Counted from the stretch's first letter, positions 1 to 8,278 are shown. The stretch is 15,755 bases of DNA from Actinomycetes bacterium (GCA_021815935.1 JAKAZH010000019.1:1-15755); one strand, 5' to 3'. Notes: generated from the letters alone by a model not told the origin. Program-made: numbers and translations.

Positions 1-1
1 G

Positions 2-415
2 GTGGTAGCGCCGATGCGCAACACGCAGAAAGGCGCCCCCCTCTTCGACGTCGACGAGCGGATGGCGATGATCGCCGACTCGGTCGCGCACCTGGACAAT
101 GTAGAGATATCGTCTTTTTCCAGTCTAGTAGTCGACCTCGCCCGCCATCTTGGGGCCAACGTCATCGTCAAAGGCCTACGGGTCGCGTCGGACGCCGAGT
201 CGGAGCTTCAGCAAGCGCAGATGAACAAGAAAGTTGCCGGTATAGAGACACTTTTCATCCCGTGCTCATCGGAGTACTCGTTCATAGCGTCGAAATACGT
301 GCGCGACTTCGCCCACTACGGGGGTGCCTCCCGGATCCGTGGCACAGTCCCGGCTCCGGTGATGGAACGCCTCGTAGCAAAGTTTCCTACGGCAAACAGC
401 GCTGGTTGTTCGTGA
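2..415 (+). CDS. coaD: Phosphopantetheine adenylyltransferase (CoaD), 3' part
   Basis: This is the C-terminal 137 residues of CoaD, which transfers AMP from ATP to 4'-phosphopantetheine in the fourth step of coenzyme A synthesis, in the cytoplasm. The 5' part, with the HxGH nucleotide-binding motif, lies outside the window, so the GTG at position 2 is only the first in-frame codon and not a start. Visible family landmarks are FDVDERMAMI, VKGLR followed by the QMN-like QQAQMN, and SEYSFIASKYVRDFA, the last matching the usual SxYSFxSSxLVKE block. Lys instead of the first Arg of RGLR is, as I recall, normal in actinobacteria. In the next stretch the usual DFEYE reads DAESE, losing two aromatic residues. 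It ends 13 bp before the SepIVA-like gene, so the two are probably co-transcribed. Identification is secure; the gene is truncated only by the window edge. Confidence 0.95.
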   Translation: MVAPMRNTQKGAPLFDVDERMAMIADSVAHLDNVEISSFSSLVVDLARHLGANVIVKGLRVASDAESELQQAQMNKKVAGIETLFIPCSSEYSFIASKYVRDFAHYGGASRIRGTVPAPVMERLVAKFPTANSAGCS

Positions 416-428
416 AGGTGAGGTTGCG

Positions 429-998
429 ATGACTTTTGACGCGGGTCCCCTACAAGAGGGCAACGACACCGAGTCGCTCATCCGGCGGGTCATCGAGATA
501 GTCGAAGGGACCAGGGCACTGCCGCTTTCGTCGTCTGTGAAGCTCGACAACAAAGAAGAGGTGCTGGAGCTGCTGGACGAGGCCTCCCAGGCGCTCCCCG
601 AGGAGCTACGCCAAGCTCGATGGCTGATGCGTGAGCGCGATGACTACCTCGCAAGGATGGCACGCGAGGGCGAGGAGATCGTCAACGCCGCAAGCGCCCG
701 GGCCGAGCGGATGGTGCAGCGGACAGAGATCGTGCGGGAAGCGAACGTCACCGCGAGGCGCGTCGTGGAGGAAGCGCGCAACGAAGCCCGACGGTTGCGG
801 ATGGAGGCGGAGGACTACTGCGACCAGAAGCTGGCCGCGTTCGAGGTTGTCCTCGACCGGACCATCAAGACCGTTTCGGCGGGCCGGGAGAAGCTCGCCT
901 ACACGCCGCCGCGCCCCGACGACAACCCGGGTTCCTACGGGGAGTCCACGCAAGGGTCCGGCGACGAGGAGGACTTCTTCGACCAGGACTTCGCCTGA
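429..998 (+). CDS. SepIVA/DivIVA-like coiled-coil protein
   Basis: This 189-residue protein is dominated by a charged, Ala/Glu/Arg-rich coiled coil from about residue 55 to 155. It has a short N-terminal segment and an acidic, Gly/Asp-rich disordered tail (about 158-189) ending EEDFFDQDFA. There is no signal peptide or membrane segment. Similar proteins are annotated as DivIVA-like or ATP synthase B-like. In mycobacteria the protein encoded between coaD/DUF177 and rnc neighbours is SepIVA (Rv2927c, about 245 aa), a septum-associated division regulator; the shared position beside DUF177 supports orthology here. That orthology is inferred from context and shape, not from a signature motif, and this copy is shorter. 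The start is supported by AAGGTGAGG (415-423) five bases before the ATG. The stop TGA directly abuts the GTG of the next gene, indicating translational coupling. Confidence 0.75.
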   Translation: MTFDAGPLQEGNDTESLIRRVIEIVEGTRALPLSSSVKLDNKEEVLELLDEASQALPEELRQARWLMRERDDYLARMAREGEEIVNAASARAERMVQRTEIVREANVTARRVVEEARNEARRLRMEAEDYCDQKLAAFEVVLDRTIKTVSAGREKLAYTPPRPDDNPGSYGESTQGSGDEEDFFDQDFA

Positions 999-1481
999 GT
1001 GGCGAAGGACCCCTGGCTCGTAGCTGTCACCACCCTCCGCAGGGTTCCCGGAAGTTCAAGGCGTGAGGCGAGGGTAGGGCCCGTCGGCGAGCTTGAGGTC
1101 GCCGAAAGCAGAGTGGCCGCGCGAAGCGAAGCCAGAGCGGACGTGGTGCTGTTGGCTCTCGACGGTGGGATCGAGGTAGAAGGCTCGGTCAGCTCGGAAT
1201 GGGAGGGAGAGTGCCGACGCTGCCTCTCAAGCGTTCGAGGTGTCATAACCTGCGAGGTCAGGGAGCTCTTCCGGCCCCGAAGGCGCCACGAGAAGCCCGG
1301 CGACGACGAAGAGACCTACCCTCTTGAGTCGGAGATGCTCGACCTGAGGCCCCTCGTGCGCGACGCACTACTCCTGGAGCTTCCCGTCGCCCCCCTCTGC
1401 AAGGACGATTGCGCCGGGTTGTGCCCGACCTGTGGGGCAAATCGCAACGACGCTCCATGCGGGTGCCCGCCGTCCGGCTAG
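999..1481 (+). CDS. DUF177 / YceD family protein
   Basis: A 160-residue member of DUF177 (YceD in Escherichia coli, reported to affect 23S rRNA accumulation; the molecular activity is unsettled). Characteristic features are a first CxxC (C72, C75) in the ECRRCLSSV segment, an acidic patch, then LRPLVRDALLLELP (117-130), then the Cys-rich end C134-x3-C138-x3-C142-x2-C145 in DDCAGLCPTCGANRN, with two more cysteines at 154 and 156. This looks like a metal-binding knuckle. The GTG start follows the previous TGA with no gap. It lies upstream of rpmF and plsX, an order (yceD-rpmF-plsX) also found in E. coli, which strengthens the call and suggests coordination of ribosome and phospholipid synthesis. 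The extra cysteines after the canonical four are slightly unusual. Confidence 0.9.
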   Translation: MAKDPWLVAVTTLRRVPGSSRREARVGPVGELEVAESRVAARSEARADVVLLALDGGIEVEGSVSSEWEGECRRCLSSVRGVITCEVRELFRPRRRHEKPGDDEETYPLESEMLDLRPLVRDALLLELPVAPLCKDDCAGLCPTCGANRNDAPCGCPPSG

Positions 1482-1526
1482 ATTGTATCGTCCCACGTCA
1501 AGCTGGTCTCGTCCGGCCCGTCCTGC

Positions 1527-1531
1527 AAGGA
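1527..1531 (+). promoter_or_regulatory. Ribosome binding site of rpmF
   Basis: AAGGA lies seven bases before the ATG of rpmF and fixes the start of this short gene. The 57-bp spacer upstream also contains TAGATT overlapping the DUF177 stop codon; it could be a -10 element but has no clear -35 partner. Confidence 0.55.
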
Positions 1532-1538
1532 TCTGATT

Positions 1539-1718
1539 ATGGCTGTCCCCAAGAAGAAGACCTCGAAGGCCAAGAGCCGCAGCCGCCGGGCGAGCGCATG
1601 GACACTGACGGTGCCTGCCAGGAGCATCTGCCCGCAGTGCCGCAACGCCAAGCTTCCGCACGTGGTGTGCCCAACATGCGGCTGGTACAAGGGTCGCCAG
1701 GCTGTAGAAGTCGGCTGA
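1539..1718 (+). CDS. rpmF: Ribosomal protein bL32
   Basis: A 59-residue protein beginning MAVPKKKTSKAKSRSRRA, the hallmark lysine/arginine-rich N-terminus of bacterial L32, a component of the large ribosomal subunit near the peptidyl transferase region. The C-terminal half carries the zinc-ribbon pairs C31PQC34 and C44PTC47, then the usual GWYKGR. It is therefore the zinc-binding (C+) form, not the cysteine-free paralogue made under zinc limitation. The start is supported by AAGGA seven bases upstream. It lies between DUF177 and plsX (13 bp to the plsX ATG), the conserved yceD-rpmF-plsX order. The gene is short enough to be missed by ORF-length cut-offs. Confidence 0.97.
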   Translation: MAVPKKKTSKAKSRSRRASAWTLTVPARSICPQCRNAKLPHVVCPTCGWYKGRQAVEVG

Positions 1719-1731
1719 GGGCCGCCACGGC

Positions 1732-2718
1732 ATGGCCTTGCCTGTAGCCGTCGACGGGATGGGAGGCGACCGTGCGCCAGATGCGATCGTCGCCGGCGCT
1801 CGAGACGCCTTGAACGAGGGACACGACGTTGTACTGGTTGGGGACCCGGACCGAATGGGAGACACCGGTGACGTCCCGGTAATGCCGGCGCTCGAGGTCA
1901 TCGAGATGCACGAGGATCCGGGTAGAGCGGTGCGCCTCAAGAAGGACTCGTCGCTGATTCGAGCCGCCGAAGCCGTCCGCGACGGCCACGCCAGCGCGAT
2001 GGTGAGTGCCGGAAACACCGGGGCGGCCATGGCTGCGGCGCTTTTCCGGTTCGGTCGGATCAAAGGAGTCGCGCGGCCCGCGATAGCCACTGTGATCCCC
2101 GTCCCCGGCTCGACACCGACGGTCCTCGCAGACTCGGGGGCGAACGCGGAATGCTCGGCGTCGTGGCTCGTGCAGTTCGCCCAGATGGGAGCGGTCTTTT
2201 CCCGGGTCCGCCTCGGTGTCGAGCGTCCGAGGGTCGGGCTGTTGTCGATCGGGGAGGAGCCAGGCAAAGGGAACTCCCTCGCGAAGGAGGCGTTCGCCCT
2301 CCTCCACGACGGGGCGGCGGGCCCGGGAGTCGACTTCATCGGCAACGTCGAAGGTCGCGACGTCATGTCGGACGCAGCCGATGTCGTGGTCACGGACGGC
2401 TTCACCGGTAACGTCGTCCTCAAGACGCTAGAGGGGTCCATGAAGTTTGCGTTGGGTGCCGTCGTCAAGGCGCTGCGGTCCCCGGGGGTTGACAAAAGCG
2501 CATCGGATGCCCTCCTGGCGACCCTTTTGCCTCTCGCGGCAGAGTTGGATCCCGAAACCTACGGTGGAGCGGTCCTGCTCGGTGTGGACGGCGTTTGTGT
2601 CATCAGCCACGGATCGTCGTCCGCGAGGGCTATCGTAAACGCCATTGGAGTCGCCGACCGGGCGGTCGCCGACGGCCTCGTATCCCAACTGGCGGCAGCT
2701 GTAGCGCCTGCCGGCTGA
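1732..2718 (+). CDS. plsX: Phosphate acyltransferase PlsX
   Basis: A 328-residue PlsX, which makes acyl-phosphate from acyl-ACP and phosphate, the first step of PlsX/PlsY phosphatidic acid synthesis; it acts as a peripheral membrane enzyme. It opens with VAVDGMGGDRAPDAIV (residues 5-20), the family's conserved MGGD motif. It continues with SAGNTGA, a DSGANAEC block, IGEEPGKGN, FIGNVEGRD, VVTDGFTGNVVLKTLEG and the C-terminal YGGAVLLGVDGVCVISHGSS, all expected. Length is normal. No good Shine-Dalgarno precedes the ATG; it is 13 bp after rpmF, so coupled translation is likely. The next gene encodes acyl carrier protein, the carrier of its acyl substrate. Confidence 0.97.
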   Translation: MALPVAVDGMGGDRAPDAIVAGARDALNEGHDVVLVGDPDRMGDTGDVPVMPALEVIEMHEDPGRAVRLKKDSSLIRAAEAVRDGHASAMVSAGNTGAAMAAALFRFGRIKGVARPAIATVIPVPGSTPTVLADSGANAECSASWLVQFAQMGAVFSRVRLGVERPRVGLLSIGEEPGKGNSLAKEAFALLHDGAAGPGVDFIGNVEGRDVMSDAADVVVTDGFTGNVVLKTLEGSMKFALGAVVKALRSPGVDKSASDALLATLLPLAAELDPETYGGAVLLGVDGVCVISHGSSSARAIVNAIGVADRAVADGLVSQLAAAVAPAG

Positions 2719-2746
2719 GCCGAGCTTGGTTGCGCTCCCGCCTAGC

Positions 2747-2771
2747 TACGATGATCGATTGGAGGAAGGAG
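2747..2771 (+). promoter_or_regulatory. Putative -10 element and strong Shine-Dalgarno of acpP
   Basis: The 57-bp plsX-acpP spacer contains TACGAT (2747-2752; TAGCTA overlaps just upstream), which fits the actinobacterial TANNNT -10 pattern. About ten bases later comes the purine-rich GGAGGAAGGAG (2761-2771), four bases before the ATG. No convincing -35 is visible. The binding site is well supported; the promoter is tentative. Confidence 0.45.
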
Positions 2772-2775
2772 ACAG

Positions 2776-3075
2776 ATGCCTGCTGAGACTCATGTCGCCG
2801 GTGGCCCCATGGGGCGACCCGAGGTGCTCGCAGTTGTTCGAGGCTGCCTTGGGGACATTTTGGAGATCAGCTCCGACTCCATCTCCGAGGGGGCGTCCTT
2901 CGGGGACGACCTCGGCGCCGACTCGCTGGCCCTGATCGAACTGGTGGAGGCGCTAGAAGAAGAGTTCTCCGATCGTGCTGTCGGTTTCCGCATCGACGAC
3001 GAGGACCTGGAGGACCTGAAGACTGTCCGCGACGCCGTTGATTACGTTATGGCGAAGCTGCAGGCTTCCGCCTAG
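2776..3075 (+). CDS. acpP: Acyl carrier protein
   Basis: A 99-residue acyl carrier protein of type II fatty-acid synthesis. The phosphopantetheine attachment serine is S50 in GADSLALIELVEALEEEF, the standard DSL motif at the start of helix II. The acidic surface and the third-helix region IDDEDLEDLKTVRDAVDYV are typical. It has about 13 extra N-terminal residues compared with the usual 77-85 aa protein. An in-frame ATG at 2809 would give 88 aa, but the very strong ribosome binding site at 2761-2771 supports 2776. It follows plsX and precedes rnc, as in many bacteria (plsX-fab-acpP-rnc), although fabD, fabH and fabG are absent here. coaD at the window start supplies the CoA pathway that provides its prosthetic group. 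Confidence 0.95.
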   Translation: MPAETHVAGGPMGRPEVLAVVRGCLGDILEISSDSISEGASFGDDLGADSLALIELVEALEEEFSDRAVGFRIDDEDLEDLKTVRDAVDYVMAKLQASA

Positions 3076-3084
3076 CGTGCCGGT

Positions 3085-3822
3085 TTGAACATCGCGCACG
3101 TCCGTGAGCGCCAGCTCGAAGACAACACCGATCCTCGTGGCGCCCTGTTGGCGCGCCTCGGGTGGGCTGCGGCGCCGGGCTCGTCCTTCGATGAGGCACT
3201 CCGCCACAGGTCGTGGTGTGCCGAGCACCCAGGGAACGAATCGAACGAGCGGCTCGAGTTTCTAGGTGACTCGGTCCTCGGTCTCGTCGTCACCGCCCAC
3301 CTTTTCCGGACATACGCCGGGATCCCCGAAGGTGAGCTGACGAAGGCCAGGGCTGCAGTGGTCAGCTCGGCCTCGCTATGTGAGGTGGCAGTCGAGGTCG
3401 GTGTCGGGCCGGCGCTGATGCTCGGCAAGGGCGAGGAGCTCACGGGAGGTCGCCTCAAGCCTTCGATCCTCGCTGACACAGCGGAGGCTCTGATAGGGGC
3501 CGCCTACGTGGAGCAGGGATGGGTCGGCGCCGAGACACTCGTGATGGGCCTTTTCGGGGAGCGGATAGAGGCCGCAGTCGAGGGGCCCGGCGGGGGCGAT
3601 TTCAAGACGAGGCTTCAGGAGCTGTGCGCCAGGAAATTCGATTCGCTGCCCCGCTACCTCCTCTCGGAGCAAGGTCCCGACCACGCGAAAGAGTTCGACG
3701 CCACCGTGTACATCCAAGGTCAGCCTTACGGCTCCGGCCGGGGCCGATCCAAGAAGCACGCCGAGCAGGAAGCGGCCCGCCAGGCATGGCAGGCGCTGCT
3801 GGACGCCGGGGACGGGACGTGA
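3085..3822 (+). CDS. rnc: Ribonuclease III
   Basis: A 245-residue RNase III, the double-strand-specific endonuclease that processes rRNA precursors and structured mRNAs. The catalytic domain carries the signature NERLEFLGDSVLG (54-66) with E58 and D62. It also has the second acidic pair D131 and E134 in LADTAEALIGA. A double-stranded RNA-binding domain spans about 172-240 and ends in the typical GRGRSKKHAEQEAARQAW. The TTG start is the only initiation-type codon between the preceding in-frame stop and the conserved region, apart from a later TTG near 3145 that would remove 20 residues. The weak start leaves the N-terminus uncertain by that amount. It lies 9 bp after acpP, consistent with one transcript, and is followed by mutM as in mycobacteria. 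Confidence 0.96.
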   Translation: MNIAHVRERQLEDNTDPRGALLARLGWAAAPGSSFDEALRHRSWCAEHPGNESNERLEFLGDSVLGLVVTAHLFRTYAGIPEGELTKARAAVVSSASLCEVAVEVGVGPALMLGKGEELTGGRLKPSILADTAEALIGAAYVEQGWVGAETLVMGLFGERIEAAVEGPGGGDFKTRLQELCARKFDSLPRYLLSEQGPDHAKEFDATVYIQGQPYGSGRGRSKKHAEQEAARQAWQALLDAGDGT

Positions 3823-3850
3823 ACGGCACTTTCCGCCCGGGTGAGCCCTG

Positions 3851-4666
3851 ATGCCGGAACTCGCGGAGATCGAGACTCTGCGTCGCGACCTGGCCAAAGA
3901 GTTTCTAGGCGCGACGATCGACGACGTGCGGTTGGACGGTGCCCGCTCGTTCCGGCGCCATCCCGACCCGGACGAGTTCGTCGGCCGGGTAGCGAAGCGC
4001 AGTGTGCGCGGAGTCCGGCGTGTAGGCAAGTACCTGTTGGTCGACCTCGACAACGGTGAGGTCCTCGTCGCCCACATGGGTATGAGCGGCCAGCTGAGGC
4101 TTGTCGCGCCGGGTGCCAACGCCGCGAAACACACCCACGTTCGACTCGAATTCGCTGGTCTCCCCGAGTTGCACTTCGTAGACCCGCGCACTTTCGGGCA
4201 GATGTTCGTTTCGAGCGCATGCCTGCCGTCCCTGGCGCATCTCGGCCCTGACCCCTTCGCGCTCGACGGGGATCACTTCGCGAAGCTGTTGTCGCAGCGG
4301 TCCACGAAGTTGAAGGTGACGCTGATGGACCAGTCTGTGATTGCCGGGATCGGCAACATGTACGCCGACGAGATACTCCACGCTGCCCGCCTCCGCCCGG
4401 ACAGGCCCTCGGGAGAGTTGACCTCCGATGAGATCGCCGGCCTTCGAGATGCTATGCGATCCGTCCTGGCCGAGGCGGTGAAGCGGCGCGGTTCGACTCT
4501 TGCCGACCGCCAGTACAAAGACCTCTACGGTGCGCCCGGCAGCTACCAGGAGCTTCACAGGGTCTATGCGAGGGAGGGGCTGGAGTGCCTGACGTGCCGC
4601 AAGCTCGTCGTACGCGTCAAGGCCAACGGTAGAAGAAGCTACTTCTGCGCGGGCTGCCAGCGTTGA
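3851..4666 (+). CDS. mutM: Formamidopyrimidine-DNA glycosylase (Fpg/MutM)
   Basis: A 271-residue bifunctional DNA glycosylase/AP lyase of base-excision repair, acting on oxidised purines such as 8-oxoguanine. Catalytic P2 and E3 are present in MPELAEIETL; residue 5 is Ala where PELPE is usual. K60 in VGKYLL corresponds to the conserved lysine. The helix-two-turn-helix segment IAGIGNMYADEILHAA is clear. The zinc finger uses C246, C249, C266 and C269, with the arginine-rich NGRRSYFC finger containing the DNA-contacting Arg. Length is standard. The alternative in the same superfamily is endonuclease VIII (Nei), but the PELxE start and K60 favour Fpg. It sits 28 bp after rnc and 86 bp before smc, matching mycobacterial gene order. 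Confidence 0.93.
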   Translation: MPELAEIETLRRDLAKEFLGATIDDVRLDGARSFRRHPDPDEFVGRVAKRSVRGVRRVGKYLLVDLDNGEVLVAHMGMSGQLRLVAPGANAAKHTHVRLEFAGLPELHFVDPRTFGQMFVSSACLPSLAHLGPDPFALDGDHFAKLLSQRSTKLKVTLMDQSVIAGIGNMYADEILHAARLRPDRPSGELTSDEIAGLRDAMRSVLAEAVKRRGSTLADRQYKDLYGAPGSYQELHRVYAREGLECLTCRKLVVRVKANGRRSYFCAGCQR

Positions 4667-4737
4667 ACGGGACTGTCGGCGGAGGCGGGAGTGGCGAGGT
4701 AGAGGGCACCGTCGCGCGTTCGGCCAGTCAAAGCCGG

Positions 4738-4743
4738 TAGTTT
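4738..4743 (+). promoter_or_regulatory. Putative -10 element (TAGTTT) for smc
   Basis: TAGTTT lies nine bases before the GTG of smc, in the context CCGGTAGTTTC. There is no Shine-Dalgarno between it and the start, so transcription may begin at or next to the GTG (leaderless). No -35 hexamer is recognisable. The same arrangement occurs before ftsY and ffh. Confidence 0.4.
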
Positions 4744-4752
4744 CGTCGCGCC

Positions 4753-7700
4753 GTGTTCCTCAAATCCCTCACCATCAAAGGATTCAAGTCTTTCGCGGAC
4801 ACCACCACCCTCGAGTTCGAACCGGGGGTGACGGTCGTGGTCGGTCCGAACGGAAGCGGCAAGTCGAATGTCGTCGACGCGGTCGCGTGGGTCCTCGGCG
4901 CGCAAGGAGCGCGAACCATCCGCTCGTCGAAGATGGAGGACGTCATCTTCGCCGGGAGCCCGAAGCGCCCAGCGCTCGGACGTGCCGAAGTCGCGCTCAC
5001 AATCGACAACACCGCCGGACTTCTCCCGATCGACTTCTCCGAAGTGACGATCACGCGGACGTTGTTTCGTGGAGGGGAATCCGAGTACGCGATCAATCGG
5101 GTGCCGTGCCGTCTCCTCGACGTCCAAGAGCTCCTCTCCGACAGTGGTATCGGGCGCCAGCAGCACGTCATCGTCTCCCAGGGGAACCTCGACGCGATAC
5201 TCAACGCTCGCCCCGAAGAGCGGCGTCTCGTGATCGAAGAAGCTGCCGGGATCCTGAAATTCCGCCGACGGAAGGAACGGGCCGAACGGCGTCTCGAGTC
5301 GAGCGAGACGAGCCTGGTGCGACTCCAGGACTTGCAACGCGAACTGAAACGTCAGCTGCGCCCACTCGAAAAGCAAGCGGAAGCGGCGCGGCGCCACGAC
5401 AGCCTCGTCGACGAACTGAGCGGACTTCGTCGGTTCCTCCTCGGTGGCGACCTAGCCTCGCTTCGAGCGCGTCTCGGGGAGGTAACGGTGCAACGGGACC
5501 TTCTCGCCGGGCGGGAAGCCGGCGCCCGCACGGCCCTGTCGCAGTGCGAGCAGGCCGTACGGGCAGCTGAGGAAGCTGCTGGTGAAACCCCGCTCGTCGT
5601 CGAGGCAGAGCTTTCCGACCTCGACGCCCGGGCACGGGCCCTCAAGGCACGCGCAACCGGCCTCGAGGCGGTCATCGCAGAGCGGCGGCGCTCGATCGAG
5701 CGGGAACGTAGTTACAGCGGCGACGCCGAGATAGTCGCCGATCTCGAGCTCGAGTTGGCTGCGCTGCGCCGGCGACTCGAGTCGGCGGAGAGCGAAGCAG
5801 CCGACCTTCTCCCGGCCGCCGACGACCTCGCCGAAGCCGAGCGCGAGTTGGAGCTCGATCGCCGAAGCATCGACGACGGCGAGGGCGACCTCGACGCCGC
5901 CGTGGGTGATCCGGCGGCGGAAGTCCGAGGTGAGCTCGGGGCGTTGACACTTGCTGCGACGCGTCTACAGCGCGATCTGGACGGAGCGACCTCCCGGGCG
6001 GCGTCTGTCGCCGACAGGATGACCAGGCTCGAAGCGGAGCGGTCCAGATGGAGCGACGCACTCGGCGAGTCGGAAGCGCAGACGAAGGACTGCCTTGACG
6101 CAGATCGCCAATCGGTCGAGCGAGAGGAAGCCGCCGAGGCGAACCGGACCAGGAGCGAGGAGCGGTGGCGTTCGACCAGCGCAGATCGAAGTCGCTGGGC
6201 GGCTCGCGAGGAGGCTTTGGCTCAAGCCCTCGACGAGGCGCGTGCGAGGGCCGGAGTGCAGCGCCTTGCCGGCTCGCGGGGCGTCGTGGGGACCCTCCTC
6301 GAGCTTGTCGAGGTCGACGAGGGCTTCTCGGCAGCCTTCGAGGCTGCTGCAGGTGAAATCCTCGCTGCGGTGGTACTGGACAGCGTCGCTTCAGCTCGCG
6401 AAGGACTCGCCGAGCTTCACCGCCAGGAAGCTACGGGCGCGGTCGTCGCTCTCGACGTGGAAGGGAAAGTTGCCCTGTCCGGCCGGGACACGCGGGACTT
6501 GCCCGCCGGCTGTCGCATCCTTCGAAGCCACGTGAGAGGAACCCGAAGCGATGTGGATCCCCTGCTCGACGAGTTGCTGGGGCGGGCGGTCGTAGTCGAA
6601 GGCGGCTGGGCTCACGCCTTGGACCTGGCTTTGGAGCGACGTGAGCTGGTCGTCGTCACTCCCGACGGAGACCGATTCTCAGGTGGGCTGTGGCGTGCAG
6701 GCGCCTCAGGATCGGGCGCCACGGGAGCCGCACTCGAGGAGGCTCGGAGCAGGGCCAGAAGCTCCGAGGAGGCGGCGAACAAGGCGAAGTCGGAGTTCGA
6801 AGCGGCCCAGGAGGCGCTCGCAAGTGCCCGGCTGGAGCGCGCGGATGCGACCAGAAAGCTGGCGTCGAACGCGGTTTCGGTTCGCTCGGCCAGGGACGCC
6901 CTTCAGCGCGTGGACGCGGAGATCACGGAGCGGACCGGCGAGCTCGAAGAACTCAGCGAACTGCAGGCCGACCTGGTTGCCCGGGTGCAGCGTGACGAGC
7001 GACGTATCGCCGAGCTTGCCGAGATGCTGCCGGCACTCGAGGAGATGGCAGCCCGGGAGGCGTCAAGGCGTGATGAGGCAGCCGCCAGACGGGCCCTCCT
7101 CGCTGAGCGGACGGCGGCGCTCGCAGGCTCCAGGAGGGACCTCGAGGTTCGTGCGGCAGGGCTCGAGGAGCGACGCGATCTCACCCTTCGCAGGCTCGCG
7201 CAAGTCGAGTCGAGCCTCGATCGCCAAAGCGCGGAGCGAGTGCGGCGAGCGGAGCGCCGAGAGGCGGCGGAGGCCTCAGTAGGGGTCGTGGCTGCCCTCG
7301 AGTCGCTCGTAGAGGCCCGCGCGATCGTCGTGACGCAACTAGGCGACCGGGTGGGAGAGGCGCGGCGAGCCGAGGCTGAGGAGCGTGTCTCGCGCCTGCG
7401 CCGACTGGAGACCTTGCGAGGCGACCGCTCCGCTGCTGCCGACGAGCTGGCGCGGCTAGGCCAGCGGATTAACTCGCTCGACGTCGCGGAGGCGGAGGCC
7501 AGGACCCGCTTGGAGGCACTCGTCGAGTCGGCGAGGCGAGACCTCGGGGAGGAGCCCGACGTCTCCGACGATGCCGCCTGTCCCTCGATGCCTGAGGGTG
7601 TGACGCCGAGGCAGCGAAGAGACGACCTGGAGCGCGAGCTGCGGGCCATGGGGCCGATAAACCCGCTAGCGCTCGAGGAGCACGCGGCGCTGCTTGAACG

Positions 7701-8265
7701 GAACCGTTTCACGGAGTCGCAGCTCGACGACGTCAGGTCTGCACGAAGGGAGCTGACGAAGGTCATCCAGGCGATAGACGCCGAGATCACCGGGGTGTTC
7801 GCCGAGGCGTACGAGGATGTCGCCGCGAACTTCGAGAAGCTTTTCGTACGGCTTTTCCCTGGAGGGGAGGGCCGCCTGGAGCTGACGGATCCGCAGAACC
7901 TGCTCGAAACGGGAATCGAAGTCGCGGCGAGGCCGTCGGGAAAGAATCTGCGACGTCTGTCGCTGCTGTCGGGAGGCGAGAGAAGCCTTGTGGCCATGGC
8001 TTACCTTTTCGCGGTGTTCCGCTCTCGGCCGTCGCCGTTCTACATGATGGACGAGGTCGAGGCTGCGCTAGACGACCTCAACTTGCACCGCTTCTTGGAC
8101 CTCCTCGAAGAGTTCCGATCCGAAGCCCAGCTGCTTGTCGTGAGCCACCAGAAGCGCACGATGGAGGCTGCGGACTGCCTCTACGGGGTGACCATGGCGC
8201 CGGGCGGCGCTTCGGTGGTCGTCAGCGAGAAGCAGTCGGAGCGTCGCACGCCTGCCGACGCGTAG
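4753..8265 (+). CDS. smc: Chromosome segregation protein SMC
   Basis: A 1170-residue SMC ATPase, the core of the bacterial condensin that organises and segregates the chromosome with ScpA and ScpB. The N-terminal head starts MFLKSLTIKGFKSFAD with Walker A GPNGSGKSN (31-39) and a Q-loop region VSQGNLDAIL near 141-150, followed by IEEAAGILKFRRRK. Long coiled-coil arms of Glu/Arg/Ala-rich heptads occupy about 165-500 and 645-970. They flank the hinge, around 500-640, which has GSRGVVGTLLELV and glycine-rich turns. The C-terminal head has the ABC signature LSGGE (1072-1076), Walker B FYMMDEVEAALDD with D1100 and E1101, and the H-loop VVSHQKRTM. Length is standard and no key residue is missing. 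The GTG start is chosen because the canonical N-terminus begins exactly there. The scp genes are not in the window. Confidence 0.97.
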   Translation: MFLKSLTIKGFKSFADTTTLEFEPGVTVVVGPNGSGKSNVVDAVAWVLGAQGARTIRSSKMEDVIFAGSPKRPALGRAEVALTIDNTAGLLPIDFSEVTITRTLFRGGESEYAINRVPCRLLDVQELLSDSGIGRQQHVIVSQGNLDAILNARPEERRLVIEEAAGILKFRRRKERAERRLESSETSLVRLQDLQRELKRQLRPLEKQAEAARRHDSLVDELSGLRRFLLGGDLASLRARLGEVTVQRDLLAGREAGARTALSQCEQAVRAAEEAAGETPLVVEAELSDLDARARALKARATGLEAVIAERRRSIERERSYSGDAEIVADLELELAALRRRLESAESEAADLLPAADDLAEAERELELDRRSIDDGEGDLDAAVGDPAAEVRGELGALTLAATRLQRDLDGATSRAASVADRMTRLEAERSRWSDALGESEAQTKDCLDADRQSVEREEAAEANRTRSEERWRSTSADRSRWAAREEALAQALDEARARAGVQRLAGSRGVVGTLLELVEVDEGFSAAFEAAAGEILAAVVLDSVASAREGLAELHRQEATGAVVALDVEGKVALSGRDTRDLPAGCRILRSHVRGTRSDVDPLLDELLGRAVVVEGGWAHALDLALERRELVVVTPDGDRFSGGLWRAGASGSGATGAALEEARSRARSSEEAANKAKSEFEAAQEALASARLERADATRKLASNAVSVRSARDALQRVDAEITERTGELEELSELQADLVARVQRDERRIAELAEMLPALEEMAAREASRRDEAAARRALLAERTAALAGSRRDLEVRAAGLEERRDLTLRRLAQVESSLDRQSAERVRRAERREAAEASVGVVAALESLVEARAIVVTQLGDRVGEARRAEAEERVSRLRRLETLRGDRSAAADELARLGQRINSLDVAEAEARTRLEALVESARRDLGEEPDVSDDAACPSMPEGVTPRQRRDDLERELRAMGPINPLALEEHAALLERNRFTESQLDDVRSARRELTKVIQAIDAEITGVFAEAYEDVAANFEKLFVRLFPGGEGRLELTDPQNLLETGIEVAARPSGKNLRRLSLLSGGERSLVAMAYLFAVFRSRPSPFYMMDEVEAALDDLNLHRFLDLLEEFRSEAQLLVVSHQKRTMEAADCLYGVTMAPGGASVVVSEKQSERRTPADA

Positions 8266-8272
8266 CCCCCGG

Positions 8273-8278
8273 TAGGCT
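8273..8278 (+). promoter_or_regulatory. Putative -10 element (TAGGCT) for ftsY
   Basis: In the 21-bp smc-ftsY gap, TAGGCT occurs in the context CGGTAGGCTC, eight bases before the ATG. No ribosome binding site is present. Placement and context resemble the smc element, consistent with a leaderless ftsY mRNA. No -35 is evident. Confidence 0.4.

Noticed and set aside
1041..1062. CCGGAAG-like match to the SRP RNA tetraloop region near ftsY/ffh functions
   Set aside because: It lies inside the DUF177 coding region and lacks the paired flanks and AGCAGCC-like sequence of the SRP RNA.
1368..2495. Long minus-strand ORF (375 codons) opposite DUF177, rpmF and plsX
   Set aside because: It is antisense to three well-identified genes, crosses gene borders, and is Ser/Pro/Arg/Ala-rich with no recognisable domain, as expected for shadows in GC-rich DNA.
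6903..7997. Long minus-strand ORF (364 codons) opposite the smc coiled coil
   Set aside because: Its Ser/Arg/Ala low-complexity translation is the mirror of Glu/Arg/Ala heptads in SMC; smc coding is unambiguous there.
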